DNA of 64,000 nt from an uncultured Bacteroidota bacterium (GTDB taxonomy: Bacteria; Bacteroidota; Bacteroidia; Flavobacteriales; Flavobacteriaceae): NCBI GenBank assembly GCA_902584445.1, contig CACHZY010000001.1, forward strand, positions 1-64,000, in the 5' to 3' direction. Both the position numbers and the translations under genes were made by a program. Below the pieces are notes generated by a model. The model searched no databases. It was not told the origin of the DNA and saw only the letters and a program-made list of their open reading frames with translations. This document shows, one piece after another, positions 11,463 through 20,736 of this stretch. Each line of letters begins with the position of its first letter. Within the stretch, counting starts at the first letter, position 1.

Positions 11463-13295
11463 ATGGAAGAAAAAAGATTTGATCCCTATCAATTTATTGG
11501 ATTTGTTCTCATTGCTCTTATACTTACCTGGATGCTTTATGTCAATCGTCCAGAGGAAACAGTTGTTTCAGACGTACAGCCAACAAATACTGAGGCAGCA
11601 GTTATGGAAAATAAACAACCATCTCCAATTCAATTAAACGATTCTTTAAAAAGAATCAACTTGCAAAGTACTTTTGGTATTTTTAGTAATTGGATGGATG
11701 ACAAGGGGGCAAAAATTCAAAGGATAGAAAATAAGCATCTTTTGATAGAGGTTAACCCTAAAGGAGGGGTTTTGTCGCTTGTAAGATTAAAAGAGTATTC
11801 AGATTATTTAGATAAGCCACTCGATTTAATAAAAGCGGGGAATAACAAATTTAATATCCAATTCATCACTAAAGACGGAAGAAGATTAAATACTAAAGAT
11901 TTTTACTTTTTTCCTAGTTTAACGAATGATAACGGTAAACAAAAACTATCCTTAAAAGCCAATATTAATCTTAATCAATATTTGGAGTTTATATATCGGA
12001 TAGACACAGAAGATTTTTTGGTTGACTTTAGTGTAAAATCCACTGGAATAGCCTCCCTGCTGGATAAAAGCGAACCTGCTATACTGGAATGGGAAAAGTC
12101 AGCCTACAGAAACTCAAGAAGTATCGATTACGAAAGTCGATACACTGAGCTGACCTATGGTTATGAGGACGATAAAGTTGATTACCTTTCCCTTAGCAGT
12201 ATTGATGAGGAAACGGTTCAGGAGGCAAGATGGGTTTCATTCAGACAGCACTTCTTTAGTGCAATTCTTATTCCTGAAGAAACGGTTGATCAATTAACAG
12301 TGACATCTGAAAATTTGTCGAGTAATGAATCTCTCGACCAGGTATTCACCAAAAAGTTTGGCCTTAGACTACCACTTGCCTATAAGTCCGGTGAATTTGA
12401 TAGTAATTTCGAATACTATTTTGGGATCACAGATTATCAAACCTTAAAATCCTATGATCGAGATTTAGAATCGTCTATACCTGTCGGTTGGGGAATTTTT
12501 GGATGGTTAAACAGATTTGTCTTCATGCCCCTTTTTGGATTTTTATCCTCTTTCTTACCTCATGGTTTAGCGATTATTTTAATGACGATTATTGTTCGAT
12601 TGGCGATGTCTCCAGTGACCTATAAGTCCTATGTTTCACAAATTAAAATGAAGGTTCTCCGTCCAGAGATTGAGGAGTTAAATAACAAGTACAAAGACAA
12701 TGCTGTTAAACGTCAACAGGAAACAATGAGTCTATATAATCGCGCTGGGGCCAATCCGATGGCGGGTTGTATTCCTGCTTTACTCCAATTGCCTGTATTT
12801 TACGCTTTATTTACCTTTTTCCCAGTAGCTTTCGAATTGCGTAAAAAGAGTTTCCTTTGGGCTGATGACTTATCCTCTTATGACTCGGTATTGGAGTTAG
12901 GTTTTAACATTCCTTTCTATGGTGATCACGTGAGTTTATTTCCAATTTTGGCCTCCATAGCCATCTTCTTTTATACGCAGATGACAACTGGCCAGCAAGC
13001 TATGCCTCAGCAGCCTGGAATGCCCAATATGAAAGTAGTGATGTATCTGATGCCACTGATGATGTTGTTCTTTTTTAATAACTATGCGAGTGGATTAAGT
13101 TTGTATTATTTTGTTTCCAATCTGCTTACCATAACACTTATGTTGGTTATCAAGAATTACATTATTGACGATCAAAAAATTCATGCTAAAATTGAGGAGA
13201 ATAAAAAGAAACCTAAAAAGGTAGGGGGTTTTTCAGCAAGATTACAAAAAGCGATGGAAGAAGCAGAAAAACAAAGAAAAGCAAGAGGTAAATAG
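11463..13295 (+). CDS. yidC: Membrane protein insertase YidC
   Basis: N-terminal TM plus large periplasmic domain and C-terminal 60KD_IMP core (MSPVTYKSYVSQIKMKVLRPEIEELNNKYKD). Confidence 0.95.
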   Translation: MEEKRFDPYQFIGFVLIALILTWMLYVNRPEETVVSDVQPTNTEAAVMENKQPSPIQLNDSLKRINLQSTFGIFSNWMDDKGAKIQRIENKHLLIEVNPKGGVLSLVRLKEYSDYLDKPLDLIKAGNNKFNIQFITKDGRRLNTKDFYFFPSLTNDNGKQKLSLKANINLNQYLEFIYRIDTEDFLVDFSVKSTGIASLLDKSEPAILEWEKSAYRNSRSIDYESRYTELTYGYEDDKVDYLSLSSIDEETVQEARWVSFRQHFFSAILIPEETVDQLTVTSENLSSNESLDQVFTKKFGLRLPLAYKSGEFDSNFEYYFGITDYQTLKSYDRDLESSIPVGWGIFGWLNRFVFMPLFGFLSSFLPHGLAIILMTIIVRLAMSPVTYKSYVSQIKMKVLRPEIEELNNKYKDNAVKRQQETMSLYNRAGANPMAGCIPALLQLPVFYALFTFFPVAFELRKKSFLWADDLSSYDSVLELGFNIPFYGDHVSLFPILASIAIFFYTQMTTGQQAMPQQPGMPNMKVVMYLMPLMMLFFFNNYASGLSLYYFVSNLLTITLMLVIKNYIIDDQKIHAKIEENKKKPKKVGGFSARLQKAMEEAEKQRKARGK

Positions 13296-13350
13296 TCTTT
13301 ACTTCTAAGTCAATTCATTAAAATTTAATTTGTTACCGTAAATTTATACC

Positions 13351-14526
13351 ATGAAAAAGAAAAGAGTCATTGTCGGACTGTCCGGTGGTGTTGACTCTAG
13401 TGTTGCCGCCTATTTACTTACGAAGCAAGACTATGAGGTGATTGGCTTATTTATGAAAAACTGGCATGACAAGTCTGTAACCCTTTCTAGCGAATGTCCT
13501 TGGTTGGAGGATAGTAATGATGCAATGTTAGTAGCTGAAAAATTGAATATTCCATATCAGACCGTTGATTTGAGTATGGAGTACAAAGAGCGTATCGTGG
13601 ACTATATGTTTGATGAATATGCTTCTGGCAGAACTCCAAACCCAGACATTTTGTGTAATCGAGAGATTAAGTTTGATGTTTTTCTAAAATTGGCACTTTC
13701 CTTGGGTGCAGATTATGTTGCTACAGGACATTATTGCCAAAAAGACACTATTATTAATTCGAATGGTAAAATCCAACACCGCCTAATCAGCGGAGCTGAT
13801 GCCAACAAAGACCAATCCTATTTTCTTTGTCAATTAACCCAAGATCAACTTGCAAAAACCTTATTTCCAATTGGTCATTTACAAAAGATAAAGGTACGTG
13901 AAATAGCGAGGGAATTGAATTTGGTTACAGCAGAGAAAAAAGATTCCCAGGGACTGTGTTTTATAGGTAAAGTAAGTCTACCAGAATTTTTACAACAGCA
14001 ATTGCAAGCCAAAAATGGGGATATCATTGAGATTCCCCTTGATTTTTATAAGGACAAACCAGCTCCAAAAGAGACAATTAGCCAATCAAAAAAAATAACT
14101 TATAATCCCTCCGATGGTGAAACCGTTGGTAAGCATTTAGGGGCTCATTTTTTTACGATTGGCCAACGTAAAGGATTGGCTGTTGGGGGGACTTCTGAGC
14201 CACTTTTTGTTATTGACACGGATATAGATGAAAACATTGTTTATGTAGGGCAAGGGAAAGACCACCCAGGGTTATTTCGCAAAGCTTTAAAGGTAATTCG
14301 TGATGAGATCCATTGGGTTAGAAATGATTTGAAAATTAAACTGGGAGTTGAGTTGGAAGTTAAGGCACGAATTCGTTATAGACAGCCACTGCAAAAAGCC
14401 AAGCTTGTTTCGAAAAAGGACGCCATGTATATTGTCTTTGATCAGTCCCAATCTGCTATTACCTCTGGTCAGTTTGTTGCATGGTATCAAGGTAAAGAAT
14501 TGTTAGGTTCGGGAGTTATTTTTTAA
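13351..14526 (+). CDS. mnmA: tRNA-specific 2-thiouridylase MnmA
   Basis: [46 protein letters not shown]. Confidence 0.97.
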   Translation: MKKKRVIVGLSGGVDSSVAAYLLTKQDYEVIGLFMKNWHDKSVTLSSECPWLEDSNDAMLVAEKLNIPYQTVDLSMEYKERIVDYMFDEYASGRTPNPDILCNREIKFDVFLKLALSLGADYVATGHYCQKDTIINSNGKIQHRLISGADANKDQSYFLCQLTQDQLAKTLFPIGHLQKIKVREIARELNLVTAEKKDSQGLCFIGKVSLPEFLQQQLQAKNGDIIEIPLDFYKDKPAPKETISQSKKITYNPSDGETVGKHLGAHFFTIGQRKGLAVGGTSEPLFVIDTDIDENIVYVGQGKDHPGLFRKALKVIRDEIHWVRNDLKIKLGVELEVKARIRYRQPLQKAKLVSKKDAMYIVFDQSQSAITSGQFVAWYQGKELLGSGVIF

Positions 14527-14534
14527 ATTTTCCT

Positions 14535-15485
14535 ATGAATAAAATTTGTGAGTTATTTAAAATCAAATATCCAATTATTCAGGCTGGAATGGTCTGGACT
14601 AGTGGTTGGCGTTTGGCTGCAGCCGTAAGTAATTCTGGGGGTTTAGGATTGATTGGTGCTGGATCAATGTATCCTGATATTTTAAGAGAACACATTCAAA
14701 GATGTAAAAAGGCGACGGACAAATCATTCGGGGTTAACGTTCCTTTATTTTATCCGCAACTAGAGGAAATCATGTCAATTATTATTGAGGAAAAAGTCCC
14801 AATTGTTTTTACTTCAGCAGGCAGTCCAAAACTTTGGACAGCTTCTTTGAAAAAAAATAATATTAAGGTTGTTCATGTAGTCAGTTCCGTAAAATTTGCC
14901 TCAAAATCTCAGGATGCAGGTGTGGATGCTATTGTTGCCGAAGGTTTTGAAGCAGGGGGGCATAATGGTAGGGAAGAAACCACAACATTTACACTAATTC
15001 CAATGGTTAAAGCAGCTATAACTTTGCCACTTATTGCGGCGGGTGGAATAGCTACTGGTGGCGCTATGTTAGCTGCTACTGCTCTGGGAGCAGATGGCGT
15101 TCAGGTAGGAAGTCGATTTGTCGCATCAGATGAGGCATCATGTCATCCAAACTTTAAAGATGAAGTAATTAAAGCAGCGGAGGGAAGTACGGTACTGACC
15201 TTAAAAGAAATTACTCCAGTTAGGATGCTCAAAAATTCCTTTTTTCAAAAGATTGCTTCGCTTTATGAAAAGGGTGTCGATGTTGAGGAATTAAAAACCA
15301 CCGTAGGAAGGGGAAGGGCAAGAAAGGGAATGTTTGAAGGTGACTTGGAAGAGGGTGAACTCGAAATTGGACAAATTGCTGGATTGATTAATGAGGTGAT
15401 ACCTGCAGCACAAATAATAGATAATTTTATCGAGGAATACGATCAGGCTCTTAAAAATTTAAAAGTTATTTACTACGATCCCTAG
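14535..15485 (+). CDS. Nitronate monooxygenase / FabK-like enoyl reductase family flavoprotein
   Basis: KYPIIQAGMVWTSGWRLAAAVSNSGGLGLIG, EAGGHNGRE, IAAGGIATG, GADGVQVGSRF. Confidence 0.88.
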   Translation: MNKICELFKIKYPIIQAGMVWTSGWRLAAAVSNSGGLGLIGAGSMYPDILREHIQRCKKATDKSFGVNVPLFYPQLEEIMSIIIEEKVPIVFTSAGSPKLWTASLKKNNIKVVHVVSSVKFASKSQDAGVDAIVAEGFEAGGHNGREETTTFTLIPMVKAAITLPLIAAGGIATGGAMLAATALGADGVQVGSRFVASDEASCHPNFKDEVIKAAEGSTVLTLKEITPVRMLKNSFFQKIASLYEKGVDVEELKTTVGRGRARKGMFEGDLEEGELEIGQIAGLINEVIPAAQIIDNFIEEYDQALKNLKVIYYDP

Positions 15486-16692
15486 GGTTAAAAGATAATT
15501 CCACTTGGTTCCGAAGAATATCGTCGAAAGTTTCTCTTTTACGAATTAAATGTCCTTGACCTTCGTTCCAGAATACTTCTGCAGGACGATAACGAGAATT
15601 ATAATTGCTGGCCATCGAAAAACAATAGGCACCACAATTCCGAAACACCAATAGATCGCCCTCTGTAATCTCAGCAATTTTTCGGTTACTGCCAAAGTTA
15701 TCCGTTTCGCATATATAACCGACTATGGAGTAAAAACGCTCTTTACCTTGGGGATTAGATAGATTTTCAATATGGTGGTAAGAGCCATAAAGCATGGGTC
15801 TGATAAGGTGGTTAAAACCACTGTCAACTTGAGCAAAAACCGTAGAAGTGGTCTGTTTAACTACATTGACCTGTGTTATAAAATGTCCTGCTTGACTAAC
15901 CAAAAATTTACCAGGTTCAAAAATGAGTTGGAGTTCACTACCGTACTCCATACAGAATTTAGAAAATCTAACAGAGAGTTTTTCACCTAATTCTTCAATA
16001 TTGGTTTCGATATCATTATTGTGATAAGGTACTTTAAAACCACTTCCAAAGTCTAAAAACTCAAGTTCTTTAAAATGCTTGGCAGTATCAAATAAAATCT
16101 CAGCAGCATGAAGAAAGACATCTATATCTAGAATATCGCTTCCTGTATGCATATGGATACCGTTGATATTCATAGCTGTATTTTCTACTATACGTAACAA
16201 ATGGGGTATTTGATGAATGGAAATTCCAAACTTAGAATCGATATGACCTACCGAAATATTACTATTTCCTCCTGCCATGACATGAGGATTTATCCGAATA
16301 CAAACAGGTATTTTGGGATGACTAGTTCCGAATTGTTCTAGTATCGAAAGGTTATCAATGTTGATTTGAACACCCAATTTAGCTACATTTTCAATTTCAT
16401 TTAGTGAAACGCCATTAGGGGTATATATAATGGCTTTTGGCTCAAACCCTGCATTTAATCCCAACTGGACTTCCTGAATAGATACCGTATCTAAACCAGC
16501 TCCCAAATGTCGCATAAACTTTAAAATGGAAACATTAGAAAGCGCTTTAGCGGCATAATTAATCCTTAGGTTATTAACTCTAGCAAAAGCCGAAGTCAGT
16601 CGCTTATATTGAGAGGTAATCTTTTCGCCTTCGTATACATAAAGGGGCTTACCAAAGTTTTCGGCAACGCCCAATAAATCACTATTCGTCAA
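15466..16692 (-). CDS. lysA: Diaminopimelate decarboxylase (ORF open to 16725; TTG start at 16692 proposed)
   Basis: FGKPLYVYEGEKI, NYAAKALSNVSILKF, HMHTGSDI, FEPGKFLVSQAG, NCGAYCFSMASNYNSRYRP. Confidence 0.93.
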   Translation of the reverse strand: MTNSDLLGVAENFGKPLYVYEGEKITSQYKRLTSAFARVNNLRINYAAKALSNVSILKFMRHLGAGLDTVSIQEVQLGLNAGFEPKAIIYTPNGVSLNEIENVAKLGVQINIDNLSILEQFGTSHPKIPVCIRINPHVMAGGNSNISVGHIDSKFGISIHQIPHLLRIVENTAMNINGIHMHTGSDILDIDVFLHAAEILFDTAKHFKELEFLDFGSGFKVPYHNNDIETNIEELGEKLSVRFSKFCMEYGSELQLIFEPGKFLVSQAGHFITQVNVVKQTTSTVFAQVDSGFNHLIRPMLYGSYHHIENLSNPQGKERFYSIVGYICETDNFGSNRKIAEITEGDLLVFRNCGAYCFSMASNYNSRYRPAEVFWNEGQGHLIRKRETFDDILRNQVELSFNPRDRSK

Positions 16693-16710
16693 TTCTTTAT
16701 TTTTTTTTGA

Positions 16711-16718
16711 CAAATTTA
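16711..16718 (-). promoter_or_regulatory. TAAATTTG (minus strand), candidate -7 element for lysA
   Basis: Plus-strand CAAATTTA, 18 nt upstream of the proposed TTG start at 16692. Confidence 0.4.
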
Positions 16719-16793
16719 AAATCAAATCCTAATTTAAAGGATAAATACATGAGATGTTATAAAAATTGAACATATTGTTTTAAATGTAACAAT

Positions 16794-16807
16794 ATAAGCA
16801 TGCTTAT
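16794..16807. promoter_or_regulatory. Perfect 14-bp palindrome ATAAGCATGCTTAT in the lysA-sucC divergent region
   Basis: Read directly; 16 nt upstream of the TATTTTTG element at 16824. Confidence 0.45.
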
Positions 16808-16823
16808 TTCGAAGGTGATTTAC

Positions 16824-16831
16824 TATTTTTG
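16824..16831 (+). promoter_or_regulatory. TATTTTTG, candidate -7 element for sucC
   Basis: Matches TAnnTTTG, 21 nt before the likely sucC ATG at 16853. Confidence 0.45.
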
Positions 16832-16852
16832 GCTTATAATATAATTTTAAAG

Positions 16853-18043
16853 ATGAATCTACACGAATATCAGGGAAAAGATTTACTGGCTGACTTTGGT
16901 GTTGGTATACAACGTGGTATAGTGGCGAATAATAAATCCGAGGCAGTCGATGCTGCAAAAAAATTGAAGGCTGATACAGGTACGTCATGGTATGTTGTTA
17001 AAGCACAAATTCACGCTGGAGGAAGAGGTAAAGGTGGTGGTGTAAAGCTTGCCAAAAATTTAAATGAGTTAGAAACGATTGCTGATCAAATTATTGGCAT
17101 GCAATTGATTACGCCCCAGACTCCACCAGAGGGTAAAAAAGTAAATAAAGTACTGGTTGCTGAAGATGTTTATTATCCAGGAGATTCAAAGACTAAGGAG
17201 TATTATGTTTCGGTTTTACTTAATCGTGAAACAGGAAGAAATATGATCATGTACTCCACAGAGGGAGGAATGGATATAGAACAAGTGGCTGAAAATACTC
17301 CAGAGCTAATTTTTACAGAAGAAATTCATCCTGCTCACGGGTTGCAGTCTTTCCAGGCTCGAAACGTTGCTTTTAACTTAGGACTAAGCGGGATCGCTTT
17401 TAAAGGAATGGTTAAATTTATCACAGCACTTTACGAAGCATATTTAGGAGCTGACGCTTCATTATTTGAAATTAATCCTGTTCTAAAAACATCTGATGAT
17501 AAAATTTTAGCAGTAGACGCCAAGGTTACTCTGGATGAAAATGCTTTGTTTAGGCATAAGAACTTCGCAGAATTACGAGATTTATCAGAGGAGAATTCTA
17601 CTGAGGTTGAGGCACGTGAAGTCGGATTGAATTATGTTGCCTTGGATGGTAATGTAGGCTGTATGGTTAATGGAGCTGGATTGGCTATGGCTACGATGGA
17701 TTTAATTAAGCAATCTGGGGGGTCACCTGCAAATTTTTTGGATGTGGGTGGTACAGCGGATGCTACTCGAGTAGAAACCGCCTTTCGTTTAATTCTTAAA
17801 GATCCAAATGTTGAGGCAATCTTGGTCAATATTTTTGGTGGAATTGTACGATGCGATCGTGTCGCGCAGGGTGTTGTAGATGCCTACAAAAACATGGGTG
17901 ATGCCATAAAAGTGCCTATTATCGTGAGATTACAAGGAACCAATGCTGATATAGCTAAAAAGTTAATCGACGAATCAGGATTAAATGTTTTGTCTGCTAC
18001 TGCATTTGAAGAAGCCGCTAAAAAAGTGAAAGAAGCTTTATAG
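16853..18043 (+). CDS. sucC: Succinate-CoA ligase (ADP-forming) subunit beta
   Basis: MNLHEYQGKDLLADFGV; VKAQIHAGGRGKGGGVKLA; INPVLKTSDDKILAVDAKV; LDVGGTADA; ORF opens upstream at 16829. Confidence 0.97.
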   Translation: MNLHEYQGKDLLADFGVGIQRGIVANNKSEAVDAAKKLKADTGTSWYVVKAQIHAGGRGKGGGVKLAKNLNELETIADQIIGMQLITPQTPPEGKKVNKVLVAEDVYYPGDSKTKEYYVSVLLNRETGRNMIMYSTEGGMDIEQVAENTPELIFTEEIHPAHGLQSFQARNVAFNLGLSGIAFKGMVKFITALYEAYLGADASLFEINPVLKTSDDKILAVDAKVTLDENALFRHKNFAELRDLSEENSTEVEAREVGLNYVALDGNVGCMVNGAGLAMATMDLIKQSGGSPANFLDVGGTADATRVETAFRLILKDPNVEAILVNIFGGIVRCDRVAQGVVDAYKNMGDAIKVPIIVRLQGTNADIAKKLIDESGLNVLSATAFEEAAKKVKEAL

Positions 18044-18044
18044 A

Positions 18045-18066
18045 TGTCAATTTGACACCTTTTTTT
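18045..18066 (+). terminator. Possible sucC terminator: short inverted repeat plus T-run
   Basis: TGTCAATTTGACA followed by CCTTTTTTTG immediately after the sucC stop; short stem, so weak. Confidence 0.4.
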
Positions 18067-18157
18067 GTTAAAAAAACGACAAATTGTCATTAATATTTAT
18101 ACGGCATAGGTTTTGAATTAAGTTTTCTTAAAGAAAGTTTAATTTAAATCTTAACAT

Positions 18158-18574
18158 ATGAATTTATTAAAAAGACAAAACCCCGCTTTTACCTCTTTAT
18201 TTGATGACTTGATCTTTAATCAAGATTGGAACAATCAAAATTTATCCCTACCAGCAGTAAATATTATTGAGGCAGATGACCATTTTGATGTTCAATTAGC
18301 TACACCTGGTATGAAAAAATCTGATTTTCAAATAGAAGTAGATGAGGGGGTGTTGATCATTTCCTCCGAAACAGTAACTCAGTCTAATGAGACCGAAACC
18401 AGTTTTACTCTTAAGGAGTTTGGTAACCATTCGTTTAAACGCTCATTTAATATTCCAGATACTATTTATGTAGACAAAATAACTGCTGCATACAAAGAAG
18501 GGATTTTAACGGTAAGTTTACCAAAAAAAGAGGAAGCCTTACCGCAACCCAAAAAATTGATTTCCATAAACTAG
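18158..18574 (+). CDS. Hsp20/alpha-crystallin family small heat-shock protein
   Basis: LPAVNIIEADDHFDVQLATPGMKKSDFQIEVDEGVLIISSE; GILTVSLPKKE. Confidence 0.95.
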   Translation: MNLLKRQNPAFTSLFDDLIFNQDWNNQNLSLPAVNIIEADDHFDVQLATPGMKKSDFQIEVDEGVLIISSETVTQSNETETSFTLKEFGNHSFKRSFNIPDTIYVDKITAAYKEGILTVSLPKKEEALPQPKKLISIN

Positions 18575-18596
18575 ATTAATTAATTGGTTTGTTTGG

Positions 18597-18630
18597 AAAA
18601 GCTTGGTAATTTATTTTGCCAAGCTTTTTT
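18597..18630. terminator. Bidirectional intrinsic terminator between hsp20 and uvrB
   Basis: AAAAGCTTGG ... CCAAGCTTTT perfect 10-bp stem with T run on one side and A run on the other; overlaps the uvrB stop codon. Confidence 0.88.
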
Positions 18631-20620
18631 ATTCTAATTGATTTTGTAATGACTTTATTTCATCTCGTAAACGGGCTGCTTCTATAAAATCAAGATCCTT
18701 AGCTGCTTTTTCCATTTCTTTTCTCGAAACCCTAATTTTCTTCTCAATTTGATCTTTTGTCAAAAAACGGTTCTTTGCCTCCGCTACCTTCCGCTCACTT
18801 AGTTCTTGAGCAAATGTGGCAATAGAATTTTTTGAAAGGGCATTATCTAGAGATTTATTGAGAGCAGTCGGCGTTATTTTATTTTTTAGATTGTAAGCGT
18901 GCTGCTTATTGCGTCGGTAGTTTGTCTGGTCAATGGTTTTTTGCATGCTTTTGGTAATATTATCCGCATACATTATAGCTTTTCCATTGACATTTCTCGC
19001 AGCCCTGCCGACCGTTTGTGTCAATGAACGATGACTTCTGAGAAAACCTTCTTTATCTGCATCTAAGATCGCTACTAATGAAACTTCAGGTAAATCCAAA
19101 CCTTCCCTAAGAAGATTGACACCTACCAAAACATCAAAGAGTCCCTTTCTCAAATCTTGCATGATTTCTACTCTTTCTAATGTATCGACATCACTATGGA
19201 CGTAACGACATCTAATATTTAGTCTACTTAAATATTTAGTCAATTCCTCTGCCATTCTTTTGGTAAGTGTTGTTACTAGTGTACGTTCGTCTTTTTCGAC
19301 TCTTTGCTGAATTTCTTCTATTAAGTCATCAATTTGGTCTAGACTAGGTCGAATTTCAATTTCGGGATCCAGTAGACCTGTCGGTCGAATAACTTGTTCA
19401 ATATAAACACCTTCTGTTTGTTTAAGTTCATAATCAGCTGGAGTAGCACTTACATACAAAACTTGATTTTGTAGTATTTCAAACTCTTCAAATTTTAATG
19501 GTCGGTTATCCATAGCAGCAGGAAGTCGGAAACCGAAATTTACAAGGTTTTCTTTTCTACTGCGATCTCCTCCATACATGGCATGAACCTGAGATATAGT
19601 GACATGACTTTCATCTACAACCATTAAGTAATCATTTGGGAAATAGTCTAATAAGCAAAACGGTCGCGTCCCTGGGTCTCTTCCGTCCAGATAGCGTGAG
19701 TAATTTTCTATACCTGAACAATAACCTAGTTCTCTTATCATTTCTAGATCAAATTCTGTTCGCTCATGAAGTCTTTTTGCCTCTAAAAAACTACCTATAG
19801 ATTTAAAATAATCGACTTGTTTTGTCAAATCATCTTGAATTTCTGTAATAGCATTTTGAAGAATATCTGGAGAAGTAACAAACATGTTGGCAGGAAAAAT
19901 TTTAAGACTGTCGTAATTCTCTAAAATGCGATTTTCAATAGGATCAAAGGCCTCTATATCCTCTATTTCATCTCCAAAAAAATGTAGTTTAAAGGCAATA
20001 TCTGCATATCCAGGAAAAATATCGAGAATATCACCGTTTACCCTAAAGTTACCACGATTAAAATCTCCAGTGGTTCTTGAATATAAACTTTGCACCAGTT
20101 GGTAAAGTAATTTTGTTCTTGAAACTACTTGATCTTTTTCTATCGTAATAACATTTTTTTCAAATTCAACTGGATTACCAATCCCATAAAGACAGGATAC
20201 TGAGGCAACAACTAATACATCTCTTCTCCCGGAAAGTAGAGAAGAGGTAGTGCTTAATCGCAACTTTTCAATTTCCTCGTTAATGGAAAGATCTTTTTCA
20301 ATATAAAGACCACTGCTAGGAATGTAGGCCTCTGGCTGGTAATAATCATAGTAAGAAACAAAGTACTCGACGGCGTTATCTGGAAAAAATTGCTTGAATT
20401 CAGAATATAACTGCGCGGCAAGGGTTTTATTGTGTGCCAAAACTATCGTAGGGCGTTGCAATTCTTTTATGGTATTGGCAACGGTAAATGTCTTTCCCGA
20501 ACCAGTTACCCCTTGAAGTGTTACGTGTTTTTCTCCTTCGGAAAAACTATTAACAATTTGTCTAATTGCCTCGGGTTGGTCACCTGTGGGAAAAAAATCT
20601 GATTCAAGATTGAATTGCAT
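18629..20620 (-). CDS. uvrB: Excinuclease ABC subunit B
   Basis: GVTGSGKTFTVANTI, SYYDYYQPEAYIP, C-terminal UVR motif. Confidence 0.98.
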   Translation of the reverse strand: MQFNLESDFFPTGDQPEAIRQIVNSFSEGEKHVTLQGVTGSGKTFTVANTIKELQRPTIVLAHNKTLAAQLYSEFKQFFPDNAVEYFVSYYDYYQPEAYIPSSGLYIEKDLSINEEIEKLRLSTTSSLLSGRRDVLVVASVSCLYGIGNPVEFEKNVITIEKDQVVSRTKLLYQLVQSLYSRTTGDFNRGNFRVNGDILDIFPGYADIAFKLHFFGDEIEDIEAFDPIENRILENYDSLKIFPANMFVTSPDILQNAITEIQDDLTKQVDYFKSIGSFLEAKRLHERTEFDLEMIRELGYCSGIENYSRYLDGRDPGTRPFCLLDYFPNDYLMVVDESHVTISQVHAMYGGDRSRKENLVNFGFRLPAAMDNRPLKFEEFEILQNQVLYVSATPADYELKQTEGVYIEQVIRPTGLLDPEIEIRPSLDQIDDLIEEIQQRVEKDERTLVTTLTKRMAEELTKYLSRLNIRCRYVHSDVDTLERVEIMQDLRKGLFDVLVGVNLLREGLDLPEVSLVAILDADKEGFLRSHRSLTQTVGRAARNVNGKAIMYADNITKSMQKTIDQTNYRRNKQHAYNLKNKITPTALNKSLDNALSKNSIATFAQELSERKVAEAKNRFLTKDQIEKKIRVSRKEMEKAAKDLDFIEAARLRDEIKSLQNQLE

Positions 20621-20624
20621 ATTG

Positions 20625-20655
20625 CAAAATTAAAGTTTAAATACTCATTCCACAA
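20625..20655 (-). promoter_or_regulatory. uvrB promoter: TTG-N20-TAATTTTG ending 4 nt before the start codon
   Basis: Minus strand: TTG at 20655-20653, TAATTTTG at 20632-20625, ATG at 20620. Confidence 0.6.
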
Positions 20656-20690
20656 CATTAATTATTATTAAGCCTGAATGACAATTAGGT

Positions 20691-20722
20691 TTGGATGAAT
20701 TCAGAATAAGGTGTTATTTTTG
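20691..20722 (+). promoter_or_regulatory. Promoter of the hypothetical gene at 20737: TTG-N21-TATTTTTG
   Basis: TTG at 20691-20693 and TATTTTTG at 20715-20722, 14 nt before the GTG start. Confidence 0.6.
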
Positions 20723-20736
20723 AAAAAAGTTAAATT

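Noticed and set aside
16829-18043. Loss of sucD as an operon disruption next to sucC
   Set aside because: sucD is not adjacent, but separated sucC and sucD loci are, to my knowledge, common in Flavobacteriia, so this alone is not notable.
18158-18574. CIRCE/HrcA site for hsp20
   Set aside because: TTAGCACTC-N9-GAGTGCTAA is not present in the leader; the repeats found there are different.
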